Shown here: one piece after another, positions 18,131 through 25,506 of the stretch
Numbering within the stretch: position 1 is the stretch's first letter
How the letters are laid out: every line of letters begins with the position of its first letter
Assembly: GCA_023375785.1 (NCBI GenBank)
Contig: SZWC01004946.1
Coordinates: 125,438-150,943, forward strand
DNA from: Penium margaritaceum
Taxonomy: Eukaryota > Streptophyta > Zygnematophyceae > Desmidiales > Peniaceae
Length of the DNA: 25,506 nucleotides
Direction: 5' to 3'
Made by a program: the position numbers and the translations under genes
The notes under the pieces: model-generated
Told to the model about the DNA's origin: nothing
The model's input: only the letters and a program-made list of their open reading frames with translations
Databases searched by the model: none

Positions 18131-19040
18131 GTCACTGCTCATTATGGGCCGAGATGTCAACATGGTCGGATTGCAGAAAAAACAGCCTTTCTCGAAGAGT
18201 TGAAACGCTGGAAACTTTTGACTCTCCGACCAAAAACTTCACTAGGGAAAGTGTTGACGTCAGCAAGTGGTTGTTGAGGTCAGCATGACCTGATAATGTC
18301 AGCAAGGAAAAAATGCTGACGTCAGCTCCCCTCCTTTTCCTTTTTTTTGCAACCCTCGCGGTTGTTGCTCTGTTGCGCATGGGGCAGCAACTTTGCAGCA
18401 GCCGCGCGGAAGCTGCGCGGAAGCTCCGAAGGAGCTTCCGCTCGGCTACTACTATTGCTACGCCGGCACCTGTAGCAACAGCCACGTGGCTTCTTGCACA
18501 GCTTTGGCAGCAACTGCGCACTGCTGTTGTGTTGTTGCACAGTTGCGCGCTGCTGCTACAATAGCTGCGCGTAGCGGCTGCTGCGCACTGTTGTCGTCAC
18601 GCGCTGTTGCTGCGCTTGTGCTCTACTACACCGCTGCTGCTTCTGTATGCTGATGCTGTTGCTGCTCAATGCTACTACTGCTGCCTGCAGTCACCACCGC
18701 CGCTGCGCAGCGCTACTACGCGCTGCTCCTGCTGCGTGCTGCTACTGTTGCGCGCTGCTGCTCTCGCGGGCTGTTGCTGCTACTGCCAGCCGTTGCCTGC
18801 CACGGCTGTGGCCTGCTGCCGCTGTTGTTGGTGCCAATGCCAGCAGCTACTAGCGGCTGTCGCCTGCTGGAGGTGTCACCTGCTGCTGCTCGCGACTGGT
18901 ACTAATGCACACTCACGTGGGCGACGTCACCGGCAGTCGGGTGTCGTCGGCAGGCCCCTGTGGCTCGGCAACAGCGGTGACGCTCACTGCTGCTGCTGTG
19001 CTGCATCTCTGGTGTACATCTCAGCGAGAAGTGTCTCACT
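18131..19040 (-). other. Leader of element 2, triplet-rich
   Basis: The region between PBS and gag. About 18400-19010 is rich in GCT/CTG on the plus strand (AGC/CAG on the element strand), matching the element 1 leader. Two TGACGTCA palindromes (18255-18262 and 18317-18324) lie close to the gag end. Cys/Leu/Ala-rich open frames here come from the triplets and are not genes. Confidence 0.75.
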
Positions 19041-19041
19041 G
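19022..19041 (-). other. Conserved hairpin overlapping the PBS end, element 2
   Basis: On the element strand CAGTGAGA, loop CACT, TCTCGCTG. It is the same 8-bp stem as at 5666-5685, with one A-to-G change that keeps pairing as a wobble, and with a changed loop. Confidence 0.6.
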
Positions 19042-19052
19042 CTCTGATACCA
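19041..19052 (-). other. Primer binding site of element 2
   Basis: The minus strand reads TGGTATCAGAGC, directly after the end of the 5' LTR (TTCTCA). It is identical to the element 1 PBS. Confidence 0.95.
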
Positions 19053-19475
19053 TGAGAAGATGCGTGGAAGCTTCCTAGCAATATACCCGCCGACTAGGCG
19101 TCAGTGCCTAGTCAGACGATGACGACAATCACAAGTCGTGCACACAACGGCAAGGGTGTGGCTAGGAGAAACAAGGCAAAGTGTCAAAATGCTTCAATAG
19201 CCTCTGTAGAGAGATTTGACAAATGACAGGTCCATGGCGTAAGCACTTGCCGCGGCGCACAACGGGTGTCGCACGCGGCAGCACACGATCTGTCCTAAAA
19301 CCGACCCAAAACCACTGTTTTGACCGTCACTCTTCAAAGACATGTCAGAATGCTACGCCGTCTGAACCTAAACGTGCAAAATCACAAGGCGGACACTATG
19401 ATTGGTCACATGCATGCATCGGGTATCAAACGGTGGATACACAATGCACAAACATGCAAATCGGGCCCACGGCCA
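19053..19475 (-). repeat. Element 2 5' LTR, partial (split by element 3)
   Basis: Family A LTR sequence begins TGAGAAGATG next to the PBS and matches 4775-5015/12805-13175 and 24513-25153. It breaks off after CACGGCCA at 19475. Other family A LTRs continue with GTCTGCC at this point. The remainder should lie to the right of element 3, outside the window. Confidence 0.9.
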
Positions 19476-20323
19476 AGCTAGAAACCTAGGCAGCAGGTTG
19501 GGGCAGCATGCGTTGTTGATGCAGCGTGCGGGCTTCCATACTCGTTGCTTAAGTCTGCTGCCCCCTCAGTCTGCTGCTCTAGAGGCTAAGTCTGGAAGCT
19601 CTGTGTTTGTTACTCTGAAGTGCGCGTGCCAGTCTTAGCACCAGAAAGCAGCTGAAAACTGGAAGTAATTGATTTGTAATGAAGAATGAGCAACAATGGG
19701 AGACCCCTCCAAGTTCTAGCTCCCCCCCACTAGTGTAGAACTTGTTACTCAGCTAACCATCCAACCAGAAAATAGTGCTAGACCCATTTTCTGGCAGGCA
19801 GGGTTTTCTCGGTAAGCCCTGCCAGACGCTCGACAGCCCAAAACCTGGGGTCGTCCGTTTTGCTTGAAAACTGGACCATACCATGATACCGATGCTGCAA
19901 ACGCAGTCGTGTGATCAGAATCAGCTAGAAAAATAACTATAAGAAGTTATGGCTGCACGAACCCAGGCAGTGCCCATGACAGTCAACGATGCCAAACAGG
20001 ACCATACAAGAGACATGGACCCTAGGCATCGCATGATACTGCAAACGCAATGCCACAGCCAGAAATAGCGCTAGGTGCATGCAGACAGCATCTGCAGTGG
20101 CAGTGACCGCCGGTGGCCTGACCACCGAGGAGGCCTGGCGATGGAGCTGAGCGCATTGCCAGAGGAGGAGGCTCCAGCGACGGGTGAATGGGCCTCAGCG
20201 TGCGTCGGCTCCACCGAGCGACACTCCAGCAGCGTCAAGTCTCGCCGTCAGTCATCTGCATGCCGATACACACAAGCCGGGAGGACACAACAGAGTACAA
20301 TGAGAGATGCACGAAAACCAACA
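19476..20323 (-). repeat. 3' LTR of element 3
   Basis: An 848-bp LTR that on the minus strand starts TGTTGG right after the PPT and ends ...GGTTTCTAGCT. It aligns along about 700 bp with 23806-24512. The terminal base at 19476 is uncertain by a few bases because the expected TG...CA end is not obvious. It has a CAAAAC...GTTTTG inverted repeat with a longer loop near 19841-19865. Confidence 0.87.
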
Positions 20324-20332
20324 CTCCCCCAT
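20324..20332 (-). other. Polypurine tract of element 3
   Basis: The minus strand reads ATGGGGGAG directly before TGTTGG. It is identical to the PPT of family A despite otherwise different LTRs. Confidence 0.88.
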
Positions 20333-20448
20333 GAATCATAGGCGTAGTGCATATGTGCGGGCAGAGACACAGTCAACGACCAAAATCCCCCAGGCCAAGC
20401 AGAGATGCAAGCAAGGACAGAGAGAAACACTCACGGACGCATGCCGAC

Positions 20449-21225
20449 TCAACTCACAGCTTTCTTGAATGAGTCGCGCTTTAGTGCCTTGGTCAAGAAG
20501 TCAGCCAACTGCCGTGCTGTCTCAACCCACACGATGTTGATACTGCCGTCATGCAACAACGAACGCACATAGTGATACTCAACATTGATGTGCTTTGTGC
20601 GTGTGTGATGCACGTCGTCATTATCGGCGATGGCCATGGCACTCTCATTGTCACAGTGCAACGTGATGGATGCGAAGGACTGACGCAACTCGGACAACAG
20701 ACGACGCAACCACAGGCTCTCTCACGCGCTTGAGCCAAGAGCAACGTACTCAGCCTCAGCAATGCTGAGTGCCACGCATCCCTGCTTGCCACTACGCCAG
20801 GACACGGCTATGCTGCCAATCAGAAAGATCCAGCCTTTGCGACTCTTACCGTCTGGACTGCCGACCCAGTCACTATCGGTGTGGCCCATCGTGACAACAG
20901 AAGGCTGATGGTGAAATATGAGACCTTGCCGAGGAGTCAAGACAACATAACGCAGTACTCGGATTGCGACCTCGTAGTGGAGGTGACGCGGCTCCTGAGA
21001 GAACTGGGCCAGGAGGTTGACGGCGAACGCGATGTCTGGGCGCCTCGTCGTCGCCAGGAACATCAATGACCCGATGACTCGCAGGTATGTGGTCACGTCA
21101 ACTGGCTCCCCCACAATGGCTGGATCAGGACTCTTTAGCTTCGCCTGGCCATCGGGTGACATGGGTGAGGATGCGCTCGGCACGAGTGGTAGGTCCTCCG
21201 CAAAGCGGGTGGACAGTGTCTGCAC
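20449..21225 (-). pseudogene. Element 3 RNase H and connection domain
   Basis: The connection region TTYLRVIGSLMFLATTRRPDIAFAVN is followed by MGHTDSDWVG, SWRSGKQGCVALSIAEAEYVALGSSA, then LHCDNESAMAIADND, RTKHINVEYHYVRSLL and the end ADFLTKALKRDSFKKAV, with a stop at 20449. All four acidic positions recognisable in this domain are kept (TDSDW, AEAEY, CDN). A stop or frameshift at about 20710-20722 splits it in two. Confidence 0.9.
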
Positions 21226-22184
21226 ATAGGCGGCCTGGTGGATGTGTAGGACTCCCTAGGAGCGATCATGCTCGAGCTCCATGCCCAGGAAGACTCTGGC
21301 AGTCCCAAGGTCCTTCATCTGGTAGGCGGCGTACAGCAGATCCTTCACACGGTGCATGGCAGCCGTGTCTGGCGACACAATGAGCAGATCGTCGACGTAA
21401 ACCAGAACAGCGGCGAAGGTCTGGCCTCGCGGACTGACAAACAGTGCGGGGTCAGCGGTGCTGCGCTGGAGCCCGCCACAAAGGAGCGTGCTGCTGATTT
21501 CTTGGTTCCAGCACCGAGGCGACTACTTCAGGCCATAAAGGGCCTTTTGCAGTCACCAGACTCTCCCAGTGCCGTCGTCGCAGCCTGGGGCTGCACCATG
21601 TAGAGCTCCTCAACCTCTAGTGAACCATGGAGAAAATTGTTGCTCACGTCCATCTGATGTAGCTCCCACCCGTGCTGGGCAACCAGACTGAAGAGTGCCC
21701 GGCTAGTGACGAACCGGCCAACTGGGGCAAAGATCTGGTCGTAATCGACCCTAGGAATCTGGGCAAACCCCTTGGCTGTAAGGCGGGTGTTGTACTTGTC
21801 CAAGGACCCGTTGGGCTTCCACTTGCGCCAAAAGACCCACTTGGCGCCGATGGCCTTCCGTTATGGGGGAAGGTCGATGAGGTCATACATGTAGTGCTAT
21901 CGGATAGCGATGAGCTCATCGGCACAGGCAGCGTCACAGTGTGCGGCCTCAAGAGAGGCTTGTGCCTCGCAGAGGGTGTCTGGGTCCTCCGGGCGTGTTG
22001 TGGAGTGGACTGAGAGAGCGTGTGCAACTCGAGCCCCAGGTGGGATGCGCGCGAGTGCAGCCGCGATAGCGTACCAATGCTCATGATGAATCATGGCGTA
22101 GCCCAGTGGGGAGCCCGGGTGAAGGTCTGTAATGATGGATGAGGTGGTCAGGCCGAGGGCCTTGGTGCCAGGATCCCCACTCAC
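21226..22184 (-). pseudogene. Element 3 reverse transcriptase
   Basis: Blocks are ADELIAIR, RKAIGAKWVFW, YNTRLTAKGFAQIPRVDY, IFAPVGRFVTSRALFSLVAQ, HQMDVSNNFLHGSLE (motif A Asp present), RRCWNQEI and LVYVDDLLIVSP (YVDD at 21399-21388, intact). The block with SLYGLKQ-like sequence is disrupted near 21530 by a frameshift, and more stops lie at 21897-21899 and near 21245. The catalytic motifs are better preserved than in elements 1 and 2. Confidence 0.9.
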
Positions 22185-22371
22185 GACTGTGGGAGCGGAG
22201 GACCACGTGGAGCCACGGGGGGTCGAGGCACCACGGAGCGCGGTGTGACGGTTTGCGCGCTCACTGACGATCTGGGTTGGAGGCTGCCACCAGGGCCACG
22301 CGTGTAGCGTGGCACGGCAAGTGACATCACTGAGTCCGTTGGGCAGATGGAGGCGGACGAGGTTGCCGGCA

Positions 22372-22920
22372 CAGAGGGGCCCGCGGATGCAACAGAGGCT
22401 GTCGGCCCAGAGGGACTAGCGGACGCGACTGGGGCTGCTAGCTTGGAGGGACCAGCGGACGCGACTGGGGCTGCTGGTTCGAAGGGACCAGCGGACGCGA
22501 CAGGGGCTGCTGGCGCGGAGGGACTAGCGGACGCGACTGGGGCTGCTGGCCCGGAGGGACCAACGGACGCAACTGGGGCTGCTGGCCCGGAGGGACCAGC
22601 GAACGCGACGGGGCTGCTGGCCCGGAGGGACCAGCAGACGCAACTGGGGCTGTTGGCCCGGAGGGACCAACGGACGCGACTCGGGCTGCTGGCCCGGAGG
22701 GACCAGCGGACGCGACTGGGGCTACTGGCCCAGAGGGACCAGCGGACGCGACTGGGGCTACTGGCCCAGAGGGACCAGCGGACGCAAGTAGGGTTGCTAG
22801 CTCGGAGGGACCAGCAGACGCGACTAGGACTGCTGGCCCGGAGGGACGAGCGGACGCGACAAGGGTTGCTGGACTGGAGGGACCAGCGGACACGACTAGG
22901 ACTGCAGGCTCGGAGGGACT
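22372..22920. repeat. 36-bp minisatellite in the integrase-RT linker of element 3
   Basis: About 15 head-to-tail units of 36 bp (plus strand approximately GGACCAGCGGACGCGACTGG plus GGCTGCTGGCCCGGAG). On the element strand each unit encodes 12 residues like ASAGPSGPVAPV, a Ser/Gly/Pro/Ala-rich linker, in frame with integrase. A one-base loss near 22609 shifts the later units to a RPLVPPGQQPQS frame. The long plus-strand open frame here is a shadow of the repeat. Confidence 0.92.
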
Positions 22921-22961
22921 GAGGGATGTGTCACCCAAAAGTGGCAGGACGGAGGACGGAC

Positions 22962-23790
22962 TCACCACTCCCCCACGCGATGGGATAGACGCGGACGAGC
23001 CGGAGCGAATGAGGTCGGGAGGAAACAGGTCCTCAAAGAAGAGGGCGTCCCGAGACTCAGCGATGTAGTGCCGGGAGGGATACCGGAAGTGCCAGGCCTT
23101 GGACTGATGAGAGACATCAAGGAAGGTGTAGGGACGTCCGCGAGGGATGAGCTTGCCGCCCTGCTTCGGGACGGGAAGCTACACAATGGCCACGCAGCAC
23201 CAGACGCGAGCCGGGCGGAGGCCAGCTCGCTGACCGCACCAATGCTGGTACGGTGTGGACTGGCGGGGACGGGGACCGTGGGGAATCCGGATCCAGACCC
23301 AGGTCATGTAGGCTATGGCTTCAAAATAGAAGCCCTTGGAGAGACCAGACTCGACCCGCATGGTGCGGACGGCGTCGGCCATAGTACGGTTCCACCGCTC
23401 AGAGACAACGTTCTGGGTGGGTGTGTATGGCGCGGACGTTTCATGAAGAGTTCCGCGGGAGGCGAGAAAGGTCGCGGCCTCACCCAGGTACTCGCCACCG
23501 CGATTGGAGCGAAAGCGGCGGAGAGAGCAGCCACACTCGCGCTCCGCAAGGACAAGCCAGTCCTGGATGGCGTGGGCGACATCGCTCTTCTGGCGAAGGC
23601 AGAAGACCCAGCGGTAGCGAGAAAAGTCATCAGTGAGGGTGAGGACGTAGCGACAATGCTCGCCGACGGACTCGGTGGGGAGAGGACCCATGACGTCCGA
23701 ATGGACAAGGTCGAGGGGGGCGGACGCACGGGAGGAAGACAAGGGATACGTGGACTAATGCATCTTCCCTTTGAGTGCAGTCAATGCGCT
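22962..23790 (-). pseudogene. Element 3 integrase, N-terminally truncated
   Basis: The domain begins only at the second half of the zinc-binding motif. An RIDCTQ stretch next to the GKMH box suggests an ancestral CX2C with one Cys replaced, and a one-base shift follows. The core then reads PLDLVHSDVMGPLPTES (first Asp present), FRSNRGGEYLGE (second catalytic Asp replaced by Asn, codon 23505-23503) and NVVSERWNRTM (Glu present), with 34 residues between the last two positions. A stop at 23179-23181 precedes a still readable C-terminal part, which includes SRDALFFEDLFPPDL. Confidence 0.9.
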
Positions 23791-23793
23791 CTG

Positions 23794-23805
23794 GCTGTGA
23801 TACCA
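23794..23805 (-). other. Primer binding site of element 3, variant
   Basis: The minus strand reads TGGTATCACAGC, one base different from TGGTATCAGAGC of family A, directly next to the 5' LTR. Coding sequence for integrase begins within about 10-30 bases, so no leader or gag is left. Confidence 0.82.
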
Positions 23806-24512
23806 AGCTAGAAACCTAGGCAACAGGTTGGGGCATCATGCGTTGTTGATGCAGCGTGCGGGCTTCCACGCTCGTTGCTTGAGTCTCCTGCCCCCTCAGT
23901 CTGCTGCTCTAGAGACAAAGTTTGGAAGCTCTGGGTTTGTTACTCAGAAGTGTGCGCGCCAGTGTTAGCGCCAAAAAGCAACTGAAAACTGGAAGTAACT
24001 GATTAGTAATGAAGAATGAGCAACAATAGGAGACCCCTCCAAGTTCTAGCTCCCCCCCACTAGTGTAGAACTTGTTACTCAGCTAACCAGCCAATCAGAA
24101 AATAGTGCTGGACCTATTTTCTGGCAAGCAGGGTTTTCTCAGTGAGCCCTGCAAGACGCCCGACAGCCCAAAACACGGGCGTTGTCGGTTTTGCCTGAAA
24201 ACTGGACCATACCATAATACTGACAATGCGAACGCAGTCGTGCGGTCAGAATCAGCTAGAAAAATAGCTACAAGAAGTTATGGCTGCACAAACCCAGGCA
24301 GTGCCAATGACAGTCAACGATGCCAAACATGACCATACAAAAGTAGACATGGACCCTAGGCATCGCATGATGCTGCAGACGCAATGCCACAGCCAGACAT
24401 AGCGCTAGGTGCATGCAGACAGCATCTGCAGTGGCAGTGACTGCCGGCGGCCTGACCACCGAGGACGCCTGCCGATGGAGCTGAGCGCATCGCCAGAGAA
24501 GGAGGCTCCAGC
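23806..24512 (-). repeat. 5' LTR of element 3, partial (split by element 4)
   Basis: Aligns with 19476-20178 of the 3' LTR, with scattered substitutions and small indels. It stops after GGCTCCAGC, where the intact LTR continues GACGGGTG. The missing ~145 bp should follow element 4 beyond the window. Confidence 0.9.
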
Positions 24513-25153
24513 TGAGAAAATGCGTGGAAGCTTCCTAGCAACTCAGCCGTTGACTACGCGACAGTGCCTGATCAGACGGTGACAACAGTCACAGGTCGTA
24601 CACACTACGGCAAGGGTTTGGCTAGGAGACCCAAGGCAAAGTGTCAGAATGCTTCAATATAGCATATGCAGAGAGTGTTAACAAATGACAGTTCCAAGGC
24701 ATAAATACCTGCCGCGGCGCACAGCGGGTGTCGCACGCGGCAGTCCAAGAGCTGTCCTAAAACTGGCCCAAAACCATTGTTTTGGCCATAACTCTGCGCA
24801 CACATGTCAGAATGCTACGCCGTCTGAACCTACACGTGCAGAATCAAAAGACGAACGCTACGACTGGTCACATGCATGCATCCATCAACAGACAGTGAAC
24901 ATACAATGCAAAAACATGCAAATAGGCCTCACGGCCAGTCTGCCGAAAGACGCCTGCAAGATGTAGAAAACACACCAAAGAGTCCCGGTGGCATCGAGGG
25001 CTCTGGTACAGTGGTCGGCCAGCTCCAAGCTGGTAGTCCGCCGCCTGTCGTCGCGCCAGTGCCACCAAGGCCGCCCGCCTCAGGGATCTGCACGAGTATG
25101 GACACGGCCGAGTGGTCACAGTAAACTGTACAGGAACGGCGTAAAGCACAACA
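24513..25153 (-). repeat. 3' LTR of element 4
   Basis: A 641-bp LTR which on the minus strand runs TGTTGTG to TTTTCTCA, with both canonical ends intact. It contains the palindrome CCAAAAC-CATT-GTTTTGG at 24768-24785, a TATA-like box at 24700-24708 (minus strand GTATTTATG) and GGAAGCTTCC near its end. Confidence 0.95.
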
Positions 25154-25162
25154 CTCCCCCAT
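25154..25162 (-). other. Polypurine tract of element 4
   Basis: The minus strand reads ATGGGGGAG immediately before the LTR start at 25153. Confidence 0.9.
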
Positions 25163-25257
25163 GACCCGATGGTACGCATGTCCATACGCGTGCAACACTG
25201 GTATAAACACAATAGTGAGTGACACAAACAAATGAGACGCAGACGCACATCCCACAC

Positions 25258-25506
25258 TTAACCACTCTCACGCACGGGGCAAAGCCCAACAGACTGAATG
25301 GCCACCAGGAACTTTCCGCGAGCAAGTGCCTTCGTCAAGAAATAAGCACGCTGCATGTCAGTACCAACCCACATGATGGAGATCACGCGTCGCTCCACCA
25401 GATCACGAACGAAGTGATGCTCAACCGCAATGTGCTTTGTGCGAGCATGAAAAACACCAGAGTTCTCCGCAATGGCGAGAGCACTCTGGTTGTCGCAACG
25501 CAACAC
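25258..25506 (-). CDS. Element 4 pol C-terminus (RNase H), runs off the window
   Basis: The open frame enters from the right edge and ends at the stop at 25258. It reads RCDNQSALAIAENSG (catalytic Asp present), then HARTKHIAVEHHFVRDLVER and FLTKALARGKFLVAI, without any stop or frameshift in 82 codons. The same stretch is damaged in elements 1 and 2. Whether the rest of the element is intact cannot be judged here. Confidence 0.88.
   Translation of the reverse strand: MLRCDNQSALAIAENSGVFHARTKHIAVEHHFVRDLVERRVISIMWVGTDMQRAYFLTKALARGKFLVAIQSVGLCPVRESG

Larger units (their letters stand above)
12805..19475 (-). mobile_element. Element 2: degenerate Ty1/Copia element, family A, main body
   Basis: A minus-strand element in the order (right to left) 5' LTR part, PBS, leader, gag, integrase, RT remnant, RNase H, PPT, 3' LTR. 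The internal region 13176-19052 is 5,877 bp, against 6,505 bp in element 1. Two apparently in-frame deletions (about 372 bp over protease and about 228 bp over RT) explain nearly all of the difference. Its 3' LTR is split by element 1 and its 5' LTR by element 3, so it is the oldest member of the nest. Many stops and frameshifts are present. Confidence 0.92.
19476..24512 (-). mobile_element. Element 3: Ty1/Copia element of a second family (B), gag and protease missing
   Basis: Minus-strand element. The 3' LTR is at 19476-20323, PPT at 20324, RNase H, RT, linker and integrase to about 23785, PBS at 23794-23805, then the 5' LTR from 23806, split by element 4 at 24512. The LTRs do not resemble family A and the pol is only distantly similar. 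The internal region is 3,482 bp, about half of that in element 1. Gag, protease and the first part of integrase are absent. Its insertion split the element 2 LTR. The left flanking pentamer is GGCCA, and the right one lies outside the window. Confidence 0.9.
24513..25506 (-). mobile_element. Element 4: Ty1/Copia element, family A, 3' end only
   Basis: A minus-strand element inserted in the 5' LTR of element 3. It shows the 3' LTR, PPT and the end of pol. The element continues past the right edge. The left flanking pentamer is CCAGC, the predicted target duplication for its unseen right end. Confidence 0.92.

Noticed and set aside
18313..19047. Cys/Ala/Leu-rich open frames on the plus strand in the element 2 leader
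   Set aside because: The same triplet-repeat effect as in element 1, antisense to the element.
22347..22922. Collagen-like plus-strand open frame (EGPADATGAAGP repeats)
   Set aside because: It is the antisense shadow of the 36-bp repeat, which is in frame with integrase on the minus strand.
23068..23811. 247-codon plus-strand open frame
   Set aside because: It is antisense to the element 3 integrase, whose minus-strand motifs are clear, and is a shadow caused by high GC.

Overview
The window is eukaryotic and very repeat-rich. It contains the 3' end of one host gene, a membrane transporter of the amino acid/auxin permease (SLC38-like) family with a spliceosomal intron, followed by a nest of Ty1/Copia LTR retrotransposons that fills everything from about 4.8 kb to the right edge. 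The host exons have a strongly C/G-biased third codon position, and the introns are packed with micro- and minisatellites. The retroelements prime from initiator Met tRNA (TGGTATCAGAGC). This suits a repeat-rich green alga or a similar protist. That assignment is inference, and no species can be named from the sequence.

Layout. Bases 1-1094 are intron or upstream sequence with simple repeats. Bases 1095-1569 and 4045-4171 are the last two exons visible for the transporter. They are separated by a ~2.5 kb intron that carries a ~54-copy 22-bp satellite, an 8-copy 20-bp repeat and an assembly gap (a single N at 3774) flanked by a 243-bp repeated segment that looks like an unmerged contig overlap. 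About 600 bp of 3' flank with a 20-G run follows.

The retroelement nest reads as follows. Element 2 (Copia family A, minus strand) inserted in the 3' flank of the gene. Its 3' LTR was later split by element 1 (family A, plus strand, 5016-12799, target duplication GATCT). Its 5' LTR was split by element 3 (a different Copia family B, minus strand, from 19476). The 5' LTR of element 3 was then split by element 4 (family A, minus strand, from 24513), which runs off the window. Element 1 has the full order LTR-PBS-leader-gag-PR-IN-RT-RNase H-PPT-LTR, but is broken by many stops and frameshifts. Element 2 has lost the protease active site and RT motif A in two apparently in-frame deletions. Element 3 has lost all of gag and protease, so that its PBS lies next to the integrase. 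Only the visible 3' part of element 4 is free of stops. No element has a recognisable extra gene such as env.

I found no convincing undescribed cellular system. The most interesting signals are structural: a conserved hairpin overlapping the PBS, a conserved palindromic hairpin in every family A LTR with a variable loop, a triplet-rich leader before gag, and the fact that all three secondary insertions are inside LTRs.
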